From contig NZ_KQ948460.1 of NCBI RefSeq assembly GCF_001514115.1, positions 186,001 through 250,000 on the forward strand: 64,000 bases of DNA. The letters run 5' to 3'. The stretch comes from Streptomyces olivochromogenes. Its GTDB lineage: Bacteria; Actinomycetota; Actinomycetes; Streptomycetales; Streptomycetaceae. Below, in pieces: positions 24,009 through 33,033 of this stretch; position 1 is the stretch's first letter; every line of letters begins with the position of its first letter. The notes under the pieces are model-generated. The model was not told the DNA's origin and ran no database searches. It was given only the letters and a program-made list of their open reading frames with translations. The translations under genes were made by a program, and so were the position numbers.

Positions 24009-24440
24009 TTGAACCGAGCCTCGGCCGACAGGTCTCGTACGGTGGCGATCGGTGCCGCCGCGTCGCGGCCCTGCACGCTGGTCGTCTGCCGCGGGTGTTG
24101 TTGTGGCGATCCGCGGAAGTATCCCGACGACGATCACGCCTGGCAGCTGGAGCGGTTGCGGGCCGGGGCCGAGGCGTCCGGGGGACGGTTCGTGGTGCGG
24201 ACCGTGGACTGTCTCGGACCCTGCGACCAGGCCAATGTCGTGGTCGTGCAGCCCTCGGGGGACGCGCGGCGCCGGGGTGCGCGGGCGATCTGGATCGGGT
24301 TCGCGATGGGAGACGACTGCACCGAGGAGCTGGTGAGTTGGGCGTCCGCCGGAGGGCCGGGGGTCGCCGAACCCCCGGTCGCGCTGGAGTTGCAGTTCGT
24401 CCGGCCGCCGCGCGAGGCACGGGCCCGTACGCGTCGCTGA
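24009..24440 (+). CDS. (2Fe-2S) thioredoxin-like ferredoxin domain protein
   Basis: A 143-aa protein. The start is TTG at 24009 with AAGGAGA upstream; no ATG or GTG fits. The cluster-binding pattern is visible: CTLVVCRGCCCGDPRK near residue 20 and VDCLGPCDQANVVVV near residue 68, as in thioredoxin-fold (2Fe-2S) ferredoxins. The C-terminal part (WIGFAMGDDCTEELVSW) is typical of actinobacterial members. It is probably an electron carrier or metal-homeostasis protein. A partial inverted repeat (GTCT-N8-AGAC, 23966-23981) lies just upstream and could be a regulator site. Confidence 0.8.
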   Translation: MNRASADRSRTVAIGAAASRPCTLVVCRGCCCGDPRKYPDDDHAWQLERLRAGAEASGGRFVVRTVDCLGPCDQANVVVVQPSGDARRRGARAIWIGFAMGDDCTEELVSWASAGGPGVAEPPVALELQFVRPPREARARTRR

Positions 24441-24503
24441 GGCGATGCCGGCCGCCCGCCGCCCTCTGGAACCACACCTCCCAGTACGGCACTCTTCTCC
24501 CTC

Positions 24504-26507
24504 GTGGCGACCCTTCCGTATCAAAGCCCGTCGACCGACACGACCGCGCACATGGTGGTGGCCGGTGACGACGCCCTGGCGCACCGGCTGGCCGCCGAAC
24601 TGCGGGGTGTCTACGGCGAACGGGTGACCCTCGTCGTGCCGCCCACCCAGCGCAGTGTGCGACCGCCGGTGGTCGGGCGGGCGCGGGCCTCGACTCTGTT
24701 CGACCGGATGTCCGCGGCGGTGAACCGGGCCGCGGGCAACGGGGAGGGGCCGCCCAACCGGACGGCCGAACCCGCCGGTTCCGAACGGGTGTTGGAGGCC
24801 GCCGAACTCACCGAGTCCGTACTCGCCGAGGCCGGTGTGGAACGGGCCGCCGCCCTCGCGCTCGTCCATGACGACGACGAGACCAACATCCGGGCCGCGC
24901 TCACCGCGCGCCGCCTCAATCCGCGGCTGCGGCTCGTCATACGGCTCTACAACCGACGCCTCGGGCAGCACATCGAGGAACTCCTCGATCAGGCTTCGGC
25001 GTTGGCCATGGCCGTGGCCGATGGTGAGGGAGACGGCGGCGCGGGGAGTGGGGGGCTCGGGTTCGATGCGTCCACCACCGTGTTGTCCGATGCCGACACC
25101 GCCGCGCCCGCACTCGCCGCGACCGCCGTCGCCGGGACCAGCAAGGTCGTCCAGACCGATGGGTTGATGCTGCGCGCGGTGGAGCGGCCGCCGCCGGGGC
25201 CCGGCGAGGTCGCCGATCCCGGGCTGTGCACGCTCGCGCTGCTGTCCGCCACCACCAACGACCCCGCCGGCGCGGACGGTTCCGAGAGCAGCGGGTCGCA
25301 GGGGCCTCGGCTGCTGCCCGACGAACGGGCCGTGGCGGCGGCCACCGGGCGCGGGACCGTCGTCCTGGAGACGGTGTCGTACGCCGCGTCCGCGCCGTCC
25401 GCCGGGCGCAGTGTCGTGCCCTTCGGCTCGCTGCTGTCGCGTCGGCTGCGCTGGTCGTTCGCCGGGCTGGTGGGGTGTGTGGTGGGGCTGGCGGTCGCGT
25501 CGATGGTCGTCACCGGGGAACCCCCGCTGCAGGCGACCTATCTGACGCTGCTCGATCTCTTCGCCATCAACAACCCCGCCATCGGTGAGCCCATCGGGCG
25601 GCAGATTCTTCAGCTCTTCTCCGGGCTCGTCGGGTTGTTGCTGCTGCCTGTGCTGCTCGCCGCCGTGCTGGAGGCGCTCGGTACGTTCCGGAGCGGGTCC
25701 GCGTTGCGCAAACCGCCGCGGGGGCTGTCCGGGCATGTGGTGCTGCTCGGGGTCGGGAAGATCGGGACGCGGGTGCTGACGCGACTGCGGGAGCTGAACA
25801 TTCCGGTGGTGTGCGTCGAGGCCGATCCGGAGGCGCGGGGGCTGGCGCTGGCGCGGCGGTTGCGGGTGCCGGTGGTGTTGGGGGATGTGACTCAGGAGGG
25901 TGTGCTCGAAGCCGCGAAGATTCATCGGGCGCATGCGCTGCTCGCGCTGACCAGCGCGGACACGACGAATCTGGAGGCCGCGTTGTACGCCCGTGGCGTG
26001 CGGCCCGATCTTCGGGTCGTGCTGCGGTTGTACGACGACGACTTCGCCACCGCCGTGTATCGGACCCTGCGGGCCGCGCATCCGCAGGCGCTGACCCGGA
26101 GTCGTAGCGTGTCGCACCTCGCGGCGCCCGCGTTTGCCGGGGCCATGATGGGGCGGCAGATCCTCGGGGCGATTCCGGTGGAGCGGCGGGTGTTGCTGTT
26201 CGCGGCCATCGTGGTGGGTGGGCATCCACAGTTGGAGGGGCGGACTGTGGGGGAGGCGTTTCGGGCGGGGGCGTGGCGGGTGCTTGCGTTGGATACGGCT
26301 GCGTCGGGGGGACGGCGGGGTGGGGAACCGGTGTCCGCCGTGGGGGGTGCTGGGAGCGGTGCGGGCGAGCGGGGTGGTTCCGGGCTGGTCTGGGATCTTC
26401 CCTCTACGTATGTGCTTCGGGCGGAGGATCGGGTGGTGTTGGCTGCGACTCGGAGGGGGCTGGCGGAGTTGTTGGGGCGGCGGCGACGGGAATCGGCGGG
26501 CACGTAG
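24504..26507 (+). CDS. TrkA/RCK-type NAD-binding membrane protein
   Basis: A 667-aa protein. Residues ~16-160 form a first RCK/TrkA-N-like domain (HMVVAGDDALAHRLAAEL). A long Ala/Gly/Ser linker follows, then two hydrophobic segments around 318-380 (FAGLVGCVVGLAVASMVV; LFSGLVGLLLLPVLLAAVL). A second TrkA-N domain with the dinucleotide motif VVLLGVGKIGTRVL comes next, then a TrkA-C-like end. This layout matches ion-channel-like regulators of K+ flux. The start is the GTG at 24504; the ATG at 24552 is an alternative. Confidence 0.82.
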   Translation: MATLPYQSPSTDTTAHMVVAGDDALAHRLAAELRGVYGERVTLVVPPTQRSVRPPVVGRARASTLFDRMSAAVNRAAGNGEGPPNRTAEPAGSERVLEAAELTESVLAEAGVERAAALALVHDDDETNIRAALTARRLNPRLRLVIRLYNRRLGQHIEELLDQASALAMAVADGEGDGGAGSGGLGFDASTTVLSDADTAAPALAATAVAGTSKVVQTDGLMLRAVERPPPGPGEVADPGLCTLALLSATTNDPAGADGSESSGSQGPRLLPDERAVAAATGRGTVVLETVSYAASAPSAGRSVVPFGSLLSRRLRWSFAGLVGCVVGLAVASMVVTGEPPLQATYLTLLDLFAINNPAIGEPIGRQILQLFSGLVGLLLLPVLLAAVLEALGTFRSGSALRKPPRGLSGHVVLLGVGKIGTRVLTRLRELNIPVVCVEADPEARGLALARRLRVPVVLGDVTQEGVLEAAKIHRAHALLALTSADTTNLEAALYARGVRPDLRVVLRLYDDDFATAVYRTLRAAHPQALTRSRSVSHLAAPAFAGAMMGRQILGAIPVERRVLLFAAIVVGGHPQLEGRTVGEAFRAGAWRVLALDTAASGGRRGGEPVSAVGGAGSGAGERGGSGLVWDLPSTYVLRAEDRVVLAATRRGLAELLGRRRRESAGT

Positions 26508-26974
26508 GTTTTTGGTGTCGGGGGTGTCTGGTGCCGGTGCTGGTTCCGGTGGCGGTGCCGGTGCTGGTTCCGGTGCGGGGAGTGGGGTGGGGGGATCTTC
26601 TTCGCCCCCGCCGCCCCTACCCGTCCCATCCCTCTGGGGCTCCGCCCCAGCCCCCGCGAGGGGGCTCCGCCCCCACACCCCCTGCGGGGCTGCGCCCCAG
26701 ACCCCGCCACACGACGCCGCCTCCAGACTCCCTCGGGGCTGCGCCCCAAACCCCGCCGGGGGGCGCCACCCCCGGACTCCCTCGGGGCTCTGCCCCTGCA
26801 CCCCGCCGCACAACGCGGCCCCGCGGGGCTCCGCCCCTGGAGCCCGTTGAAGGGGGGTGCTGTCCCCGGATCTCTGTGGGCTCCGCCCCTGCCCCCCGGG
26901 GCTTCGCCTCTGTCGTTTGCGTGGGTTCTTTGGTTGTGGGGCGCGTAGGTCCTCGCGCCCCCTGTCGAGGTCGA
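26508..26974. repeat. Dispersed GC-rich repeat array, copy 1
   Basis: It carries a block read as CGCCCCCGCCGCCCCTACCC and GTCCCATCCC, then many GGGGCTCCGCCCC / GGGGCTGCGCCCC palindromes. The block recurs at 44307 and 57222. It sits between convergent genes and can form many hairpins, so it may end transcription from both sides. Confidence 0.7.
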
Positions 26975-28855
26975 TTACTGGGGCAGGTGTCTGGTTGCGA
27001 AGTCGAGTTCGAGCTTTACCTGTTTGATGCGTTCGTCGACGACCAGGGAGCCGTGGCCCGCGTCGTAGCGGTAGACCTCGTGGATGGCGCTGCGGGCGGT
27101 GAGGCGGGCTACGTAGTTGTCGATCTGGCGGATGGGGCAGCGGGGGTCGTTGACGCCGGCCGAGATGTAGACGGGGGCCTTGACCTCGTCGACGTAGGTG
27201 AGGGGGGAGGACGCCTCGAAGCGTTCGGGGACCTCCTCGGGGGTGCCGCCGAGGAGGGTGCGGTCCATCGCCTTCAGGGCTTCCATCTCGTCGTGGTACG
27301 CCGTCACGTAGTCGGCGACCGGGACGGCGGCGATGCCGAGGGTCCACGCGTCCGGCTGCGTGCCGAGGCCCAGGAGGGTGAGGTAGCCGCCCCAGGAGCC
27401 GCCGGTGAGGATCAGGCGGGCGGGGTCGGCGAGGCCCGACGTCACCGCCCATTCCCGGACCACCGCGATGTCCTCGAGTTCGATCAGGCCGACTCGGTGC
27501 TTGAGGGCGTCCGTCCACTCGCGGCCGTAGCCCGTGGAGCCTCGGTAGTTGATCCGGACCACCGCGTACCCGTGGTCCACCCAGGCAGCCGGGCCCGCCG
27601 CGAAGGAGTCGCTGTCGTGCCAGGTCGGGCCGCCGTGGATGTCGAAGACGGTGGGCAGAGGACCCGTCGTGCCCGCCGGCTTCTGGATGAGCGCGTGGAC
27701 ACGGCCGCCTGGGCCCTCCACCCACACGTCCTCCACGGGAACCGAGCCAGGGGACTTCAGGCCGGGGGGATCGAGGACGATCTCGCCCGTCGTCGAGCGG
27801 ACCACGGACGGCTCGGCCGCCGAGGACCACAGGTACTCCACGGTTCCGTCGGGGCGGGCCGTCGCCCCGGAGACGGTGCCCTGCGGGGTGGGCACCTGGA
27901 CCAGCTCGCGGGACGCCAGGTCGTAGCGCCACAGGTCGCTGCGGGCCTCGAAGCTGTGGGCGATGAGGAGGGCCGAACCGTCGGGGTACCACTCGGCCGC
28001 CACGTCGCCCGGGAGGTCCAGGACCAGGTCCGTCTCCTCCCCCGTCGCCACGTCCCACACCAGCGGCTCCCAACGGCCGCGCCGCTGATGGCCGATGAGG
28101 AGGCGGGTGTCGCCATCGACGGGGGCGAAGCCGAGCACTTCCAGGCCCAGCTCGACCGTGCCGCCCTTGGTGTCGTCCAGCTCGGTGACCGTCGAGCCGT
28201 CCGGGCGCAGCACCCGCAGCGCCGAGTGCATCGCGTCGCCGTGCTCGGTGTGCTCGACCGCGATCAGGGAGCCGTCGTGCGAGAGGTCGCCGACGCCCGC
28301 CGACTCCCGGTGACGGTAGATCTCCACCGGCTCCTCGCCGAGGCGGACCACGTGGATCGTCGAGCCGTCCTCGTCCGTCGAGCGGCCCACGACCGCCGTC
28401 CGGCCGTCCCTGCCGATGGCCAGGCCCCCGGGGTAGGAAGGCTCCAGGCCCGGAGCGGCGGGGGCGTCGGCCTCAGCAACACCGGCACCGGCACCGAGGC
28501 CGCCGCCGCTGTCGCCGTCGCCGGTATCCGTGCTCTTGGGAGCGGTGAAGCGCTGGCGGCGCCAGATGCCGAACTCGTCCCCGTCCTTGTCGTCGAACCA
28601 CCAGATCCACTCGCCGTCCGGGGAGAGCACCCCGTCCGTCGTACCGTTCGCCCGGTTCGTGACCTGGCGCTGCTGCCCCGTCCCGCGGTCCCACGCGTAC
28701 AACTCGTACGTCCCCGTCGCGTTGGAGACGAACAGCGCGCGGTGCGGGGCGTCCTCCGCCCAGTCGGGCAGCGACACCCGCGGCGCCCGGAAGCGCTTCT
28801 CCCAGTCGGGCATGGCTGCCTGCTGCTGCTCGATGGACCCGTTGCTCTCAGTCAT
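26975..28855 (-). CDS. S9-family prolyl oligopeptidase-type serine peptidase
   Basis: A 626-aa protein without signal peptide. The N-terminal ~370 residues form a beta-propeller. The C-terminal alpha/beta hydrolase domain has GGSWGGYL with nucleophile Ser487, Asp570 in GVNDPR and His601 in DAGHGS, the S9C arrangement. It probably cleaves short peptides or acylaminoacyl substrates in the cytoplasm. The start ATG at 28855 is chosen because the ~46 residues upstream are not family-like. It is divergent from SURF1. Confidence 0.88.
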   Translation of the reverse strand: MTESNGSIEQQQAAMPDWEKRFRAPRVSLPDWAEDAPHRALFVSNATGTYELYAWDRGTGQQRQVTNRANGTTDGVLSPDGEWIWWFDDKDGDEFGIWRRQRFTAPKSTDTGDGDSGGGLGAGAGVAEADAPAAPGLEPSYPGGLAIGRDGRTAVVGRSTDEDGSTIHVVRLGEEPVEIYRHRESAGVGDLSHDGSLIAVEHTEHGDAMHSALRVLRPDGSTVTELDDTKGGTVELGLEVLGFAPVDGDTRLLIGHQRRGRWEPLVWDVATGEETDLVLDLPGDVAAEWYPDGSALLIAHSFEARSDLWRYDLASRELVQVPTPQGTVSGATARPDGTVEYLWSSAAEPSVVRSTTGEIVLDPPGLKSPGSVPVEDVWVEGPGGRVHALIQKPAGTTGPLPTVFDIHGGPTWHDSDSFAAGPAAWVDHGYAVVRINYRGSTGYGREWTDALKHRVGLIELEDIAVVREWAVTSGLADPARLILTGGSWGGYLTLLGLGTQPDAWTLGIAAVPVADYVTAYHDEMEALKAMDRTLLGGTPEEVPERFEASSPLTYVDEVKAPVYISAGVNDPRCPIRQIDNYVARLTARSAIHEVYRYDAGHGSLVVDERIKQVKLELDFATRHLPQ

Positions 28856-29007
28856 GGCCCCATAGTGCCTGGCCCGACCGACCCCGCGCTGGCGAGGTCC
28901 CCAGCCTGTGGATAACTTCGCCGATCGCGCCGAACGAACTTCGAAAGAGCACCGGCAGGAGGGGCCCCGAAGCCTCGGCGTCGAGCTCGGCACCGTACCT
29001 TTAAGTC

Positions 29008-29916
29008 GTGTACCGGTTCCTGCTGACGCCCCGCTGGTGGGGGATCAACGTCTTCGTGCTGTTGGCCATCCCCTTCTGCATCTTCATGGGGTCGTGGCAG
29101 TTGAGCCGGTTCGAGGCTCGGGTACAGGACCACCGCGCGGCCGGTGAGCAGGCCGCCGCGGCCAGGACGGAGGCGGCCCGTCCGCTCGCCCGGCTGCTGC
29201 CCGTGAGCACGGAGACCTCCGGAAAGCAGGCCACCGCGACCGGCCGGTACGGCAAGCAGCTCCTCGTCCCGGGCCGCGAGCTCGACGGCGAGCGCGGGTT
29301 CTACGTGCTGACGCTGCTGCGCATCGACGGCGGCAAGGCACTGCCCGTCGTGCGGGGCTGGCTGCCCGGAAACGCCGACCCGGCGAAGGCGCCCGCCGCC
29401 CCGACCGGTGAGGTCACCGTCACGGGTGCGCTCCAGGCGTCCGAGAGCCCGGGGTCGAACGGCGTCACCGCCGCCGGGGGTCTGCCCGCAGGACAGACCG
29501 GCGCGATCAGCTCGGCATCACTGGTGAACCTGGTGCCGTACGAGGTGTACGACGCCTGGATCACCCTCGCGAAGGCCGACAGCGGGATGCGTGCGGTGCC
29601 CGCGACCGCGCCTCAGGGCACCGGCCTGGACCTGAAGGCGTTCCAGAACCTCGGTTACACCGGTGAGTGGTTCGTCTTCGCGGGCTTCGTGGTCTTCATG
29701 TGGTTCCGGCTGCTGCGCCGCGAGGCGGAGTTCGCCCGGGACGCGGAGCTGGGACTCGTCCCGGACCATGACGAAGAAGAAGCCACGGTCACCGAAGCCA
29801 CCGCCGAAGCCGAAGCCACCATCGAAGCCGAAGCCACCACCGAAGCCACCGACCAAACCGGTGCCGCCGGCGCCGCCGACGCCCCTCAGGACGCCGGCAA
29901 CATCCCCGTCCGGTAG
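29008..29916 (+). CDS. SURF1 family cytochrome oxidase assembly protein
   Basis: A 302-aa protein starting with GTG at 29008. TM helix 1 is at about 12-30 (GINVFVLLAIPFCIFMG) with the SURF1 signature GSWQLSRF; the second helix is at about 215-233 (WFVFAGFVVFMWFRLL). In between lies the extracytoplasmic SURF1 domain (VPGRELDGERGFYVLTLL, VVRGWLPG). It helps assemble heme-copper oxidase. The C-terminal ~50 residues are a low-complexity Glu/Ala/Thr tail, and the last 31 bases overlap the convergent gene. Confidence 0.88.
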   Translation: MYRFLLTPRWWGINVFVLLAIPFCIFMGSWQLSRFEARVQDHRAAGEQAAAARTEAARPLARLLPVSTETSGKQATATGRYGKQLLVPGRELDGERGFYVLTLLRIDGGKALPVVRGWLPGNADPAKAPAAPTGEVTVTGALQASESPGSNGVTAAGGLPAGQTGAISSASLVNLVPYEVYDAWITLAKADSGMRAVPATAPQGTGLDLKAFQNLGYTGEWFVFAGFVVFMWFRLLRREAEFARDAELGLVPDHDEEEATVTEATAEAEATIEAEATTEATDQTGAAGAADAPQDAGNIPVR

Positions 29917-31184
29917 ATCGTCCCGGCGCACGCGTTGGACACGGTCGTCGTGGCCGTCGCCGCGCCCGTCTCCGCCGTGTACGACACGGTGACGCTGCCG
30001 TCGGCCAGTCCGCCGTCCTCCGTCACCATCTGGGTCGAGGTGCCGGTGCCACCGGTGTCCGTGGCGGTGCCGCCCGTGCTGGTGGCGCCGTCCGTGGTGG
30101 TGGTCGGGGTCGGCGTGGGCTGACTGCCGCCGGTGGTCGGACAGGTCTCCGAGGGCACCCAGGCGAACTTCACGACGTACGAGGCGCTCGGCTTCAGCAC
30201 CACCAAGGCGACCTCCGTGGTGGGGTCGGGCAGCCCGGTGGCCGCGTCGCCCGCCACATGCGTCACCACGCTGATCTTGGCCGAGTCCGCGGCGCCCTGC
30301 GCGAGGGTGCCGAGCGTGCCCACGCCGCTGACGGTGCAGCTGGTGGCGGAGATGTTCGAGAGGGTGAAGGAGCCGTAGACCGCGCCGGTGGCGTCCGGGG
30401 TGCCGACGGTACTGGTGGCTCCGCCGAGCTGCGCCGGTGTGCACGCGGGCGAGATCTCGACCGAGGCAGAGGGATCGGGGGCACCCGTGGCCGCACCGGT
30501 GTTCGTCCCCTTCCCCTTGTCGGGCGTGCCGGTCTGGCTGCCCTTGCCCTTGTCCTTGGAGGTGCCTGAGGTGCCGCCCACGGAGCTCTCGCCGCCGTCG
30601 GGGTTCTTGCCCTGGCTGGTGCCGCCCTGGGCCTGTGAGCTGTTGCCCGCTATGGACGGGTCGGCGTTCGACCCGGAGGCGTTCGAGACATGCACGAGGG
30701 CGGGGACTGCGGTGCCGATGAAGAGCGCGGCGGCGGCCACGCCGACGATGGCCTGACGCTTGCGGGCCCGTCGTGCGGGGACCGCGCGGCGCAGGTGCTC
30801 CAGCGTGCCGTCGGTGGGTTCGATCTCCTGGACGGCCTGGTGCAGCAGCCGGCGCAGCGCCAGTTCGTCCGAGCCGAACCCGTCGGAGCCCAGCTTGTCC
30901 GAACCGGACCCGTCCGAACCGGACCCGTCCGAGCCCGGTGCGTCCGAGCCCAGTGCGTGCGAGCCCAGTGCGTGCGAGCCCAGTGCGTGCGGCCCCTGCG
31001 CGTCCGGGCCCTGTGCGTCCGGGCCCTGCGGGCGGGGGCCGTTTGCGTCGGGGCCGTGGTTCAAAGTTCCGTTCCCAGCTTGCTGCTCGTGCTCGTGCTC
31101 GTCTTCGGCGGGCGTGGTCCGGGGTGTCGGCTCATGCCACTCGTAGGGCTCGTGTGGGTCGTGGTTGTCGCGTCGCTGGCTCAT
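29886..31184 (-). CDS. Membrane protein coupled to an ECF sigma factor
   Basis: A 432-aa protein. The N-terminal 110 residues are cytoplasmic and disordered, with pentapeptide repeats of the type HALGS / DGSGS at about 57-106. An LRRLLHQAVQEIEP segment follows, then one TM helix at ~145-166, and an extracellular Thr/Ser/Gly-rich domain with paired Cys. The ATG overlaps the sigma-factor stop (ATGA), so the two are translated together. The layout is compatible with an anti-sigma or surface-sensor partner, but no zinc-binding anti-sigma motif is visible. Confidence 0.7.
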   Translation of the reverse strand: MSQRRDNHDPHEPYEWHEPTPRTTPAEDEHEHEQQAGNGTLNHGPDANGPRPQGPDAQGPDAQGPHALGSHALGSHALGSDAPGSDGSGSDGSGSDKLGSDGFGSDELALRRLLHQAVQEIEPTDGTLEHLRRAVPARRARKRQAIVGVAAAALFIGTAVPALVHVSNASGSNADPSIAGNSSQAQGGTSQGKNPDGGESSVGGTSGTSKDKGKGSQTGTPDKGKGTNTGAATGAPDPSASVEISPACTPAQLGGATSTVGTPDATGAVYGSFTLSNISATSCTVSGVGTLGTLAQGAADSAKISVVTHVAGDAATGLPDPTTEVALVVLKPSASYVVKFAWVPSETCPTTGGSQPTPTPTTTTDGATSTGGTATDTGGTGTSTQMVTEDGGLADGSVTVSYTAETGAATATTTVSNACAGTIYRTGMLPAS

Positions 31185-31849
31185 GCCGGGGCCTCCATGG
31201 CGACACGGAGCGCCGCGATGCCGCGCGAGCCGTACGCCTTGACCGACCCGAGCGATATCCCGAGGGTCTCGGCGACCTGGGCCTCGGTCATGTCCGCGAA
31301 GTAGCGCAGGACGAGGACCTCGCGCTGACGGCGCTGCAGGCCCTTCATCGCCTTGATCAGGGCGTCGCGCTCCAGCTGGTCGTACGCACCCTCCTCCGCG
31401 CTCGCCATGTCGGGCATCGGCTTCGAGAGGAGCTTGAGGCCGAGGATGCGCCGGCGCAGCGCGGAACGCGAGAGGTTGACGACGGTCTGACGCAGGTACG
31501 CGAGCGTCTTCTCGGGGTCACGGACACGTTTGCGCGCCGAGTGCACGCGGATGAAGGCCTCCTGGACGACGTCCTCGCAGGAGGCGGTGTCGTCGAGCAG
31601 GAGAGCCGCGAGGCCCAGCAGCGACCGGTAGTGGGCGCGGTAGGTCTCGGTGAGATGGTCGACCGTGGTGCCGGCGGCCATGCTGTCTTCAGCGCCGTCG
31701 CGCTGACTCGGTATGCGGGCGGGCCGCGCTGCGGGCATGGGCGCGATCACCGGCATGCCGCCGGGCACGCCGGGGCTGCGGAGTCGGCGGGGTGGACGCA
31801 GGGGCGTGCCCCTGGTCTGTACCGCGGTGAATTCGAGAACCTCTGCCAC
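31181..31849 (-). CDS. ECF-type RNA polymerase sigma factor (SigE-like)
   Basis: A 222-aa sigma-70 family factor. Region 2 is at about 65-130 (YRAHYRSLLGLAALLLDD, CEDVVQEAFIRVHSAR). Region 4 is at about 160-215 (LQRRQREVLVLRYFADMT, EAQVAETLGISLGSVKAYG). A ~55-residue N-terminal Pro/Arg-rich extension precedes it; I recall this extension in Streptomyces orthologues. The coupled membrane protein downstream probably controls it. Five 24-bp repeats lie ~90 bp upstream. Confidence 0.87.
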   Translation of the reverse strand: MAEVLEFTAVQTRGTPLRPPRRLRSPGVPGGMPVIAPMPAARPARIPSQRDGAEDSMAAGTTVDHLTETYRAHYRSLLGLAALLLDDTASCEDVVQEAFIRVHSARKRVRDPEKTLAYLRQTVVNLSRSALRRRILGLKLLSKPMPDMASAEEGAYDQLERDALIKAMKGLQRRQREVLVLRYFADMTEAQVAETLGISLGSVKAYGSRGIAALRVAMEAPA

Positions 31850-32458
31850 GCCAGTTGGACACGCCTACCCCCGTCAGGGTTGTACGCGACAGGCATCACA
31901 TTCGCTCCAGGGTTCACACCGGCCGAAGCGCCCGCTCCCACGCACCCCACGACACGCGTCCCTACGCACCCCACGACACCCGTCCCCACCCACCGCACAA
32001 CGCCCGCCCCCACGCGCTCCACAAGACCCGCCCCCACGCACCTCACAACGCCCGCCGGACCATGTGCCCGAACGCCTGCCGACGCGACCGGTACCGCGCC
32101 TGGCAGTGCATTGAATGCCCTCATGCGTACTAGCTCATCCCCTATGCCCCGTTATGCCGTGCCGCCCCCGGACACCCCTTTAGGGCGACCGCAAAGACGC
32201 TCCCCGCCCTCCGCGCGGTTGCGGAGAACGGGGAGGGAAATCTTCGAACGCCAAGCGGGTCCTGTACAAGTGGTCCGGACCATTATTCCGGCCACACAAC
32301 TGACACAGATCCTACAAACGAATCCGGTCATGGCCAGGGAGATTTTGCCCCCTGGACACCCTGGGCAGGGAAACCCACCGACCGGGCCGGAGGACGCTCA
32401 GAGCCGCGCCACCGAAATCGGTTCGCGGCTACGGCCGTTGCCTCTCTAGCCTTCGACC
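31850..32458. other. Divergent intergenic region with 24-bp repeats
   Basis: About 600 bases between the sigma factor and the deaminase-like gene. Apart from the tandem repeat at 31936-32055 I see no gene. It should hold promoters for both directions. Confidence 0.45.
31936..32055. repeat. Five 24-bp tandem repeats
   Basis: Five consecutive 24-bp units of the type CCCCACGCACCCCACGACAC + CCGT, with 2-7 mismatches each. They lie upstream of the ECF sigma gene. Confidence 0.8.
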
Positions 32459-32983
32459 ATGAGCATCCCCCCAGCCGAAGACCTGGCCGAAGCCCCGGCC
32501 GAAGCCCCGGCCGAAGCCCTGGACATCCCCCTGGCCGAACTGACCGACGCCGATCGGGAGCTCATCGCCTTCGCCAGGGACGTCGTCGACGCCAACACCG
32601 ACGGGGAGGAGGGCATCCACACCATGGGAGCCGCCGTCCGTGCCGTCGACGGCACGCTGCACGCGGGCATCAACGTCTACCACTTCACCGGCGGCCCCTG
32701 CGCCGAACTCGTCGCGCTGGGCGCGGCGCGGGCCGCCGGTGCCCGGGAGCTCGACGCGATCGTCGCCGTCGGGAACATGGGGCGGGGGGTCGTCGGGCCC
32801 TGTGGGAGGGATCGGCAGGTGCTTCTCGACTACCACCCGGGTATCCGCGTCATCCTTCCCACCACGCGCGGCGTCAGGAGCGTACGGATCGAGGGTCTGA
32901 TGCCGTACGCCTTCGCGTGGAGCCCCGGTGTCGGGGCGACGGCGTACCCGAGTGATCCCGTTGATCCTGTCGAATCCTGTTGA
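32459..32983 (+). CDS. Cytidine-deaminase-like protein
   Basis: A 174-aa protein. After a ~25-residue Ala/Glu/Pro repeat leader comes a CDA-fold domain with HAGINVYHFTGGPCAELVAL (Cys81, catalytic Glu83) and GRGVVGPCGRDRQVLLDYHP. In classic cytidine or blasticidin deaminases the last motif is PCxxC; here Cys115 is followed by Asp118 where the third zinc ligand should be. Activity and substrate are therefore uncertain. The 3' end lies in a 19-bp repeat that alters the C-terminus (DPVDPVESC). Confidence 0.75.
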   Translation: MSIPPAEDLAEAPAEAPAEALDIPLAELTDADRELIAFARDVVDANTDGEEGIHTMGAAVRAVDGTLHAGINVYHFTGGPCAELVALGAARAAGARELDAIVAVGNMGRGVVGPCGRDRQVLLDYHPGIRVILPTTRGVRSVRIEGLMPYAFAWSPGVGATAYPSDPVDPVESC

Positions 32984-33007
32984 TCCTGTCGAATCCCGTT
33001 GATCCCG
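32960..33007. repeat. 19-bp tandem repeat at the 3' end of the deaminase gene
   Basis: Two full and one partial copy of GTTGATCCTGTCGAATCC + T/C. The stop codon lies inside it. Confidence 0.75.
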
Positions 33008-33033
33008 CGCACGCCGCCCCCTGACGCGGCTGT

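Noticed and set aside
23961..28073. Very long minus-strand open frame (about 1370 codons)
   Set aside because: Arg/Pro/Gly-rich shadow of the TrkA-like and S9 peptidase genes and the GC repeat array; no domain, and it is opposed by well-supported genes.
26273..28915. Long plus-strand open frame (about 880 codons) over the S9 peptidase
   Set aside because: Antisense shadow of the peptidase gene, a common effect of high GC; no ribosome site or motif.
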